DNA from: Clostridiaceae bacterium
GTDB lineage: Bacteria; Bacillota; Clostridia; Acetivibrionales; DTU013
Length of the DNA stretch: 8,823 bases
Direction of reading: 5' to 3'
Assembly: GCA_012799845.1 (NCBI GenBank)
Contig: JAAZKL010000024.1
Coordinates: 1 to 8,823 of the forward strand
Part shown: positions 5,788 to 8,823 of the stretch, piece after piece
Layout of the letters: the number at the start of each line of letters is the position of its first letter
Numbering within the stretch: the stretch's first letter is position 1
Position numbers and translations under genes: made by a program
Notes under the pieces: generated by a model
The model's input: the letters and a program-made list of their open reading frames with translations, nothing else
The model's database searches: none
What the model was told of the DNA's origin: nothing

Positions 5788-6520
5788 GGAATGGGCGCCT
5801 GAAGGAGCGCGATGGACACAGTGGGCAAAGCCCGTCATGTTCATGAGCACGGCGGAAACGGTGTTCGCTAAGCTTGAAATACCTGAAGTCGACTGGCTGC
5901 AGGGTTTGGAAAGCAATACCATGATCATCGTCGATCTGCCGGGTGAGAGGGGAGTCGTCGAAAGCCTGGCCCTGGCGCGTATGGGATATCGTCCGGTACC
6001 CCTTTACAATGGTGTGGATGGGCGTGTATACTCAATGGTCGTCAAAGTGGGCGAAATCAGGAAAGCTTTGTTCACAGGCGCTGATGAACTGGCTGGTTAT
6101 GACATCAGCCCGGATGCTCCTCCCGTATTCATGCTGGATTCCAATAGAATGGCCGGCAGCGGGAAACAGCCGGGTACATATGACAACCGCTGGTGTGTTT
6201 TCCCGCAGGATATGCCTTCGGCTTCTTTTCTGCTTAAAGCGGGGATCCGCAGGATCATTGTGCGCTCTGAAAAAATTCAGAACGATCTGGCGCATATCCT
6301 GCTGCGTTACCAGAAGGAAGGGATCGAAATATATCTCTGTCCCGACAGGGAAATCAAAAAAATCTCGGTAGTCAGGCCCTCGAGATTCAAAAGCCTCTCA
6401 TACCGCTTCAGTGTGATACTGGGGCTGACCAGGAACGGTGCCGGCGGTTTCGGGGCAAAGATACCTGAGCCGGTAGACAGCAGCTACAGTTCCGGCGGCC
6501 GGTATTACGGCTTCGGATAA
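5762..6520 (+). CDS. Uncharacterised alpha/beta protein with Gly-rich tail, partner of the ATP-grasp gene
   Basis: This 252-residue protein starts at TTG 5762. GGAGGA (5749-5754), inside the previous gene, lies 7 nt upstream. The two genes overlap by 26 bp in different frames, implying translational coupling. The next in-frame ATG, about 25 codons on, would lose a Trp-rich N-terminus ('EWAPEGARWTQWAKP') and has no comparable site. The body looks alpha/beta: strand-loop 'MIIVDLPGERGVVESLALARMGYRPVPLYNG' at 54-84 (Rossmann-like in feel), 'PPVFMLDSNRM' at 120-130, and strand-helix-strand 'AGIRRIIVRSE...GIEIYLC' at 160-193. The C-terminus, about 226-252, is rich in Gly, Ser and Tyr ('GAGGFGAK', then 'SSGGRYYGFG'). 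There is no signal peptide or membrane span. I do not know the family. The tail could be a ligase substrate or a tether, but that is inference. A terminator starts at the stop codon. Confidence 0.85.
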   Translation: MRDNLEAYKEWAPEGARWTQWAKPVMFMSTAETVFAKLEIPEVDWLQGLESNTMIIVDLPGERGVVESLALARMGYRPVPLYNGVDGRVYSMVVKVGEIRKALFTGADELAGYDISPDAPPVFMLDSNRMAGSGKQPGTYDNRWCVFPQDMPSASFLLKAGIRRIIVRSEKIQNDLAHILLRYQKEGIEIYLCPDREIKKISVVRPSRFKSLSYRFSVILGLTRNGAGGFGAKIPEPVDSSYSSGGRYYGFG

Positions 6521-6552
6521 AAAAAGTGCCGTACTTTGTATGGCACTTTTTT
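6520..6552 (+). terminator. Strong terminator closing the three-gene unit
   Basis: The arms AAAAAAGTGCC (6520-6530) and GGCACTTTTTT (6542-6552) pair perfectly. Four further pairs (6531-6534 with 6538-6541, one of them G-U) leave a TTT loop. The stem is about 15 bp with a T tract, starts at the last base of the stop codon, and is symmetric enough to work on both strands. Confidence 0.92.
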
Positions 6553-6577
6553 CATGGAAAAGTGACGTGCATAACTT

Positions 6578-6647
6578 GTATGCGGCAGAATAAATGACAT
6601 GCTGTTTCAAGAGGTATGGCAGAATAAATGACGTTCTGTATCAGGCG
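6578..6647. repeat. Two tandem copies of a 34-36 bp imperfect repeat
   Basis: Copy 1 (6578-6613) and copy 2 (6614-6647) abut. Both begin GTATG, share GGCAGAATAAATGAC, and continue with CTGT-TTCA or CTGT-ATCA. Copy 2 is two bases shorter near its start. The spacer 6553-6919 otherwise holds a candidate promoter (6771-6800) and no supportable gene; a 70-codon ORF at 6681-6893 lacks a ribosome binding site. Confidence 0.7.
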
Positions 6648-6770
6648 GTCAGCAGAAGCTTTGACGTACCATATTAAGCAGTGCGCCAGGTACGCCGTTT
6701 GCCGTTACTAACGAATCTTATCCACTTTACAGGTCTGTTTTTGCGCTTTCTTATTTTTCTTGAAATTCCG

Positions 6771-6800
6771 TTGATTAGTATGCCGGATTTCAGTTATCAT
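6771..6800 (+). promoter_or_regulatory. Candidate sigma-70-type promoter for the MFS gene
   Basis: TTGATT (6771-6776, four of six) and TATCAT (6795-6800, five of six) are separated by 18 bp, in AT-rich sequence about 120 bp before the transporter start. It is a plausible but unproven match. Confidence 0.35.
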
Positions 6801-6919
6801 TTGGTCAGATGGCATAAAAAAACTGAAAGAAACATCAGTTGTATCGATTTTTTCAAAGCGTCAGGATCCACAGAAAATTCTAACATAAAATAAAATTCCA
6901 GTATGAAAGGATGCATTTT

Positions 6920-8167
6920 ATGAACAGGAGTATCACAGCAACTCCAAAGTTCAACCGCTGGGTACCTGTTGCGGCAAGCATTGCCATTCAGTTGTGCATG
7001 GGTACAGCATACATTTGGAGTGTCTTTCAGTCTTACCTGATTATCAGTCCGACAACGCCCGATGCTTTGTTCAACTGGCCTGCATCTTACGGAACACTGG
7101 CTTATTCACTGCTTCTGGGGCTGCTGACGGTCGGGAGCACCATTGGAGGGAAACTGCAGGAAAGGACGGTACCAAGGGTCGTGGTTATCGCAGCCGGAGT
7201 CGTGCTTGGGTCGGGATTCTTTATGGTCAGATTCGTTTCGCAAGCGACACCGTGGCTGCTCTGGCTAACCTACGGCGTATTGGGCGGTATTGGCATGGGA
7301 ATGTCCTATACGACCACGATCGCCTGCTGCCAGAAATGGTTCCCTGACAAAAGAGGGCTTGTGACCGGCATCATCGTTTCAGCCCTCGGATTTGGCGGAC
7401 TTGTGTTCACACCTGTTGCCGAAGCATTGATCGCGTCATATGGCGTGCTGAATACGTTTTCCATATTGGGAGTCGCATTCTTGATCGTGAACGTGGCAGG
7501 AGCGTTTTGCATAAGCAATCCTCCGGAAAACTACAAACCCGAGGGATGGACCCCTCCGGCGCAAAAAGCGGGGGTTGCCGTGCAAAGTTTCACGCCTTCA
7601 GAAGCGCTCAGGACGTCCCAGTTTTACATGGTGATCCTTGCATTCATGTGCGCGACAGCCGCAGGATCGATGATGATACCCATGGCTAAGATCCTCGGGC
7701 TGCAGCCGGACAGCGGCCTTACAAAGGAAGCTGCCGTTGCAGGAGTCATGATCATTACCGGGTTCAACTCATTCGGACGCCTTTTCTGGGCCGGCCTTTC
7801 TGATAAACTGGGCAGGAAGAGAGTGCTGTTGATACTTCTTGTTATTGCAGCCCTTTCCATAGTAGGGGTCTCGTTCACAAAGGGCTACCTGATGCTTGCG
7901 TTCATTGCGGTGATCGGGTTCTCATACGGCGGTTTCCTTGGAGTATTTCCGGCGCTTACCGCCGACTTCTGGGGGACCAAGAACGTCGCGACGATCTACG
8001 GGATGATCCTTCTCGGATTCGGCATCGGCGCAGTGGTCTCATCATATGTCGTAGCATACTTCAGCGCGGCCAAAGCGTTCACCACGGCATTTGCCATCGC
8101 CGGGGCCGCAGCCGCCGCAGGCTTTGTGATAATGGCAACGCTTAAGCCTCCAAAAGCGAAGGGTTAG
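6920..8167 (+). CDS. OFA-family MFS transporter (oxalate/formate antiporter type)
   Basis: I choose ATG 6920 (415 residues) over the in-frame ATG at 6911. AAAGG at 6906-6910 directly abuts the 6911 ATG but lies 9 nt before 6920. The protein is hydrophobic throughout with about twelve predicted spans, the major facilitator layout, and close in length to OxlT (about 418). Family-like blocks include 'AYIWSVF' in span 1 (30-36), 'GIGMGMSY' then 'KWFPDKRG' (about 123-146), 'SALGFGG' (154-160), motif A 'GRLFWAGLSDKLGRKR' (286-301) and 'SYGGFLGVFPALTADFWG' (335-352). OFA members move small organic anions across the inner membrane, classically oxalate/formate exchange. The substrate cannot be read from sequence. 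The neighbours show no oxalate or formate enzymes. It is probably a single-gene transcript, followed by a 20-bp repeat array rather than an obvious terminator. Confidence 0.93.
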   Translation: MNRSITATPKFNRWVPVAASIAIQLCMGTAYIWSVFQSYLIISPTTPDALFNWPASYGTLAYSLLLGLLTVGSTIGGKLQERTVPRVVVIAAGVVLGSGFFMVRFVSQATPWLLWLTYGVLGGIGMGMSYTTTIACCQKWFPDKRGLVTGIIVSALGFGGLVFTPVAEALIASYGVLNTFSILGVAFLIVNVAGAFCISNPPENYKPEGWTPPAQKAGVAVQSFTPSEALRTSQFYMVILAFMCATAAGSMMIPMAKILGLQPDSGLTKEAAVAGVMIITGFNSFGRLFWAGLSDKLGRKRVLLILLVIAALSIVGVSFTKGYLMLAFIAVIGFSYGGFLGVFPALTADFWGTKNVATIYGMILLGFGIGAVVSSYVVAYFSAAKAFTTAFAIAGAAAAAGFVIMATLKPPKAKG

Positions 8168-8172
8168 CGTCA

Positions 8173-8292
8173 GGTGCCGGAAAAAACAGACCGGTGCCGG
8201 AGAGAACAGATAGGTGCCGGAGAGAACAGATCGGTGCCGGAGAAAACAGACCAGTACCGGAGAAAACAGATCGGTGCCGGAAGAAACAAATC
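8173..8292. repeat. 20-bp tandem array, six units
   Basis: Units start at 8173, 8193, 8213, 8233, 8253 and 8273 with consensus GGTGCCGGAGAAAACAGATC. Most differ from consensus at one to three positions. Degenerate echoes (GTGCCGAAGACAGG near 8295, GGTGCCGGGC at 8318) extend the trend. The array begins 5 bp after the transporter stop and lies in the convergent spacer. Spacer-less direct repetition excludes CRISPR. Twenty is not a multiple of three, so ORFs across it are not credible. Confidence 0.92.
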
Positions 8293-8339
8293 GAGTGCCG
8301 AAGACAGGCTGAGATAAGGTGCCGGGCATGACACATAGT

Positions 8340-8373
8340 CACTTATCTGCGTTTGTTTTATTGCTGATAAGTG
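8340..8373. other. Inverted repeat in the convergent spacer
   Basis: CACTTATC (8340-8347) and GATAAGTG (8366-8373) pair perfectly, with a T-T mismatch and a further GC/GC pair inside, leaving a 12-nt T-rich loop. No T tract follows on either strand, so it is not a canonical terminator. It may still end or protect one of the convergent transcripts. Confidence 0.55.
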
Positions 8374-8427
8374 CCTGTGTACCGCGCCTGGCGCCTAAAT
8401 CCAATAAGTGCTCTTATGTCGGCTGAC

Positions 8428-8442
8428 ACTCTAATATAGAGT
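8428..8442. other. Small perfect hairpin downstream of the CBS gene
   Basis: ACTCTA-ATA-TAGAGT is a 6-bp stem with a 3-nt loop, 11 bp beyond the CBS gene stop on the minus strand. It lacks a T tract, so a terminator role is doubtful. Confidence 0.35.
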
Positions 8443-8452
8443 ACTGTATCAT

Positions 8453-8823
8453 TTATTTTAAATAGAAATCCAGGATGTCCTCTATGCTGATGATGCCTCT
8501 TACGATGTCGCCTTCAAGTACGGGAGCTGCGATGATGTTGTTGCTTCTGAGCCGTTTGGCAACGGTGAGTACCTCTTCGTCCACCGAGGCCGTGATCACA
8601 TCTTTTGACATGACCCACTCAACAGGGCATTTATCGATATGCCCGGGTGTGATCAGGAATCTGTAAATGTCGGCTTTGACGATCATGCCGACCAGGTTGT
8701 CGTTTTTGTCGACCACGGGCGCGCCGTTTACCTTCATGCTGCTCATTTTCTCCAATGCGTCCTCTATAGTCTCGTCTGGGCGTATCGTAATGAAGTTTTG
8801 TTTCATGATCTTGTAAATTTTCA
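8453..8823 (-). CDS. Two-CBS-domain protein, 5' end at or beyond window edge
   Basis: The minus-strand frame ends at TAA 8455-8453. The first ATG inside the window (8806-8804) gives 117 residues, but the frame stays open upstream for five more codons (K-I-Y-K-I). The two bases at the edge, 8823-8822, read TG as the end of a codon. The resulting 'KIYKIMKQNFITIRPDETI' matches the usual CBS opening 'VKDIM..NVITI', so the internal Met is probably that conserved one and the start is at or just past the edge. CBS1 covers the first half ('KVNGAPVVDKNDNLVGMIVKADI'). CBS2 begins at 'VEWVMSKDVITASVDEEV' and includes 'APVLEGDIVRGIISIEDIL'. CBS pairs bind adenine nucleotides such as AMP, ATP or SAM and usually act as energy sensors. 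No effector domain is attached in the visible part, so its partner is unknown. It is convergent with the transporter. Confidence 0.88.
   Translation of the reverse strand, partial: KIYKIMKQNFITIRPDETIEDALEKMSSMKVNGAPVVDKNDNLVGMIVKADIYRFLITPGHIDKCPVEWVMSKDVITASVDEEVLTVAKRLRSNNIIAAPVLEGDIVRGIISIEDILDFYLK

Noticed and set aside
5943..6371. 142-codon plus-strand ORF in another frame
   Set aside because: It lies wholly inside the 5762-6520 gene, which has the ribosome binding site and coherent alpha/beta pattern.
6681..6893. 70-codon plus-strand ORF before the transporter
   Set aside because: There is no ribosome binding site before its ATG, no recognisable motif, AT-rich composition like the spacer, and it overlaps the likely promoter.
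6911..6919. ATG 6911 as start of the transporter
   Set aside because: AAAGG directly abuts this ATG, leaving no spacing, while ATG 6920 is 9 nt away.
8173..8330. CRISPR array
   Set aside because: The units abut directly with no unique spacers and are degenerate; no cas genes are present.
8042..8342. Minus-strand ORFs of 66 and 95 codons with repeating Ser-Gly-Thr / Phe-Ser-Pro-Ala stretches
   Set aside because: They are created by the 20-bp tandem array, whose period is not a multiple of three, and the longer one runs into the transporter gene antisense.

Overview
The window most resembles chromosomal DNA of an anaerobic Bacillota (Clostridia-like) bacterium. The evidence is indirect. There are strong AAAGGAG-type ribosome binding sites, GTG and TTG starts, roughly balanced GC, and gene types common in gut and anaerobic Firmicutes: an OFA-type MFS transporter, a WrbA-type flavoprotein and an AlkZ/YcaQ-like protein. 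There is no rRNA, tRNA, transposase, integrase or CRISPR array. The species cannot be named from the sequence.

Layout, left to right. (1) 1-702 (+) is the 3' part of a YcaQ/AlkZ-like winged-helix protein. (2) 782-2071 (+) is an unrecognised 429-residue protein, probably built on tandem PH-like beta domains. It is followed by a repeat-bearing spacer and a strong terminator at 2288-2336. (3) A spacer carrying a perfect palindrome leads to a WrbA-like flavoprotein at 2531-3157 (+), with a possible 28-codon gene just after it. (4) A 367-bp spacer has two unrelated tandem arrays (14 bp and 24 bp). The second lies in the leader of a three-gene unit at 3615-6520 (+): an eight-segment membrane protein with DUF350/YjfL resemblance, a glutathionylspermidine-synthase-like ATP-grasp ligase (YgiC/YjfC type), and an overlapping alpha/beta protein with a Gly/Tyr-rich C-terminus. 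The unit ends in a textbook terminator at 6520-6552. (5) A 367-bp spacer with another tandem repeat precedes an OFA-family MFS transporter at 6920-8167 (+). (6) A six-unit 20-bp tandem array and two inverted repeats fill the convergent spacer before a two-CBS-domain protein on the minus strand (8453 to the right edge).

The most interesting part is the 3615-6520 unit. E. coli yjfL (DUF350) and yjfC (ATP-grasp) sit together in the yjfIJKLMC operon, next to yjfM, which encodes a small protein. The same pairing here, with a translationally overlapping third protein ending in a glycine-rich tail, suggests a membrane-associated amide-ligase system with an unknown substrate. The second theme is that all four longer intergenic spacers carry their own short tandem repeat, and the six arrays differ in period (10-11, 11, 14, 24, about 35 and 20 bp).
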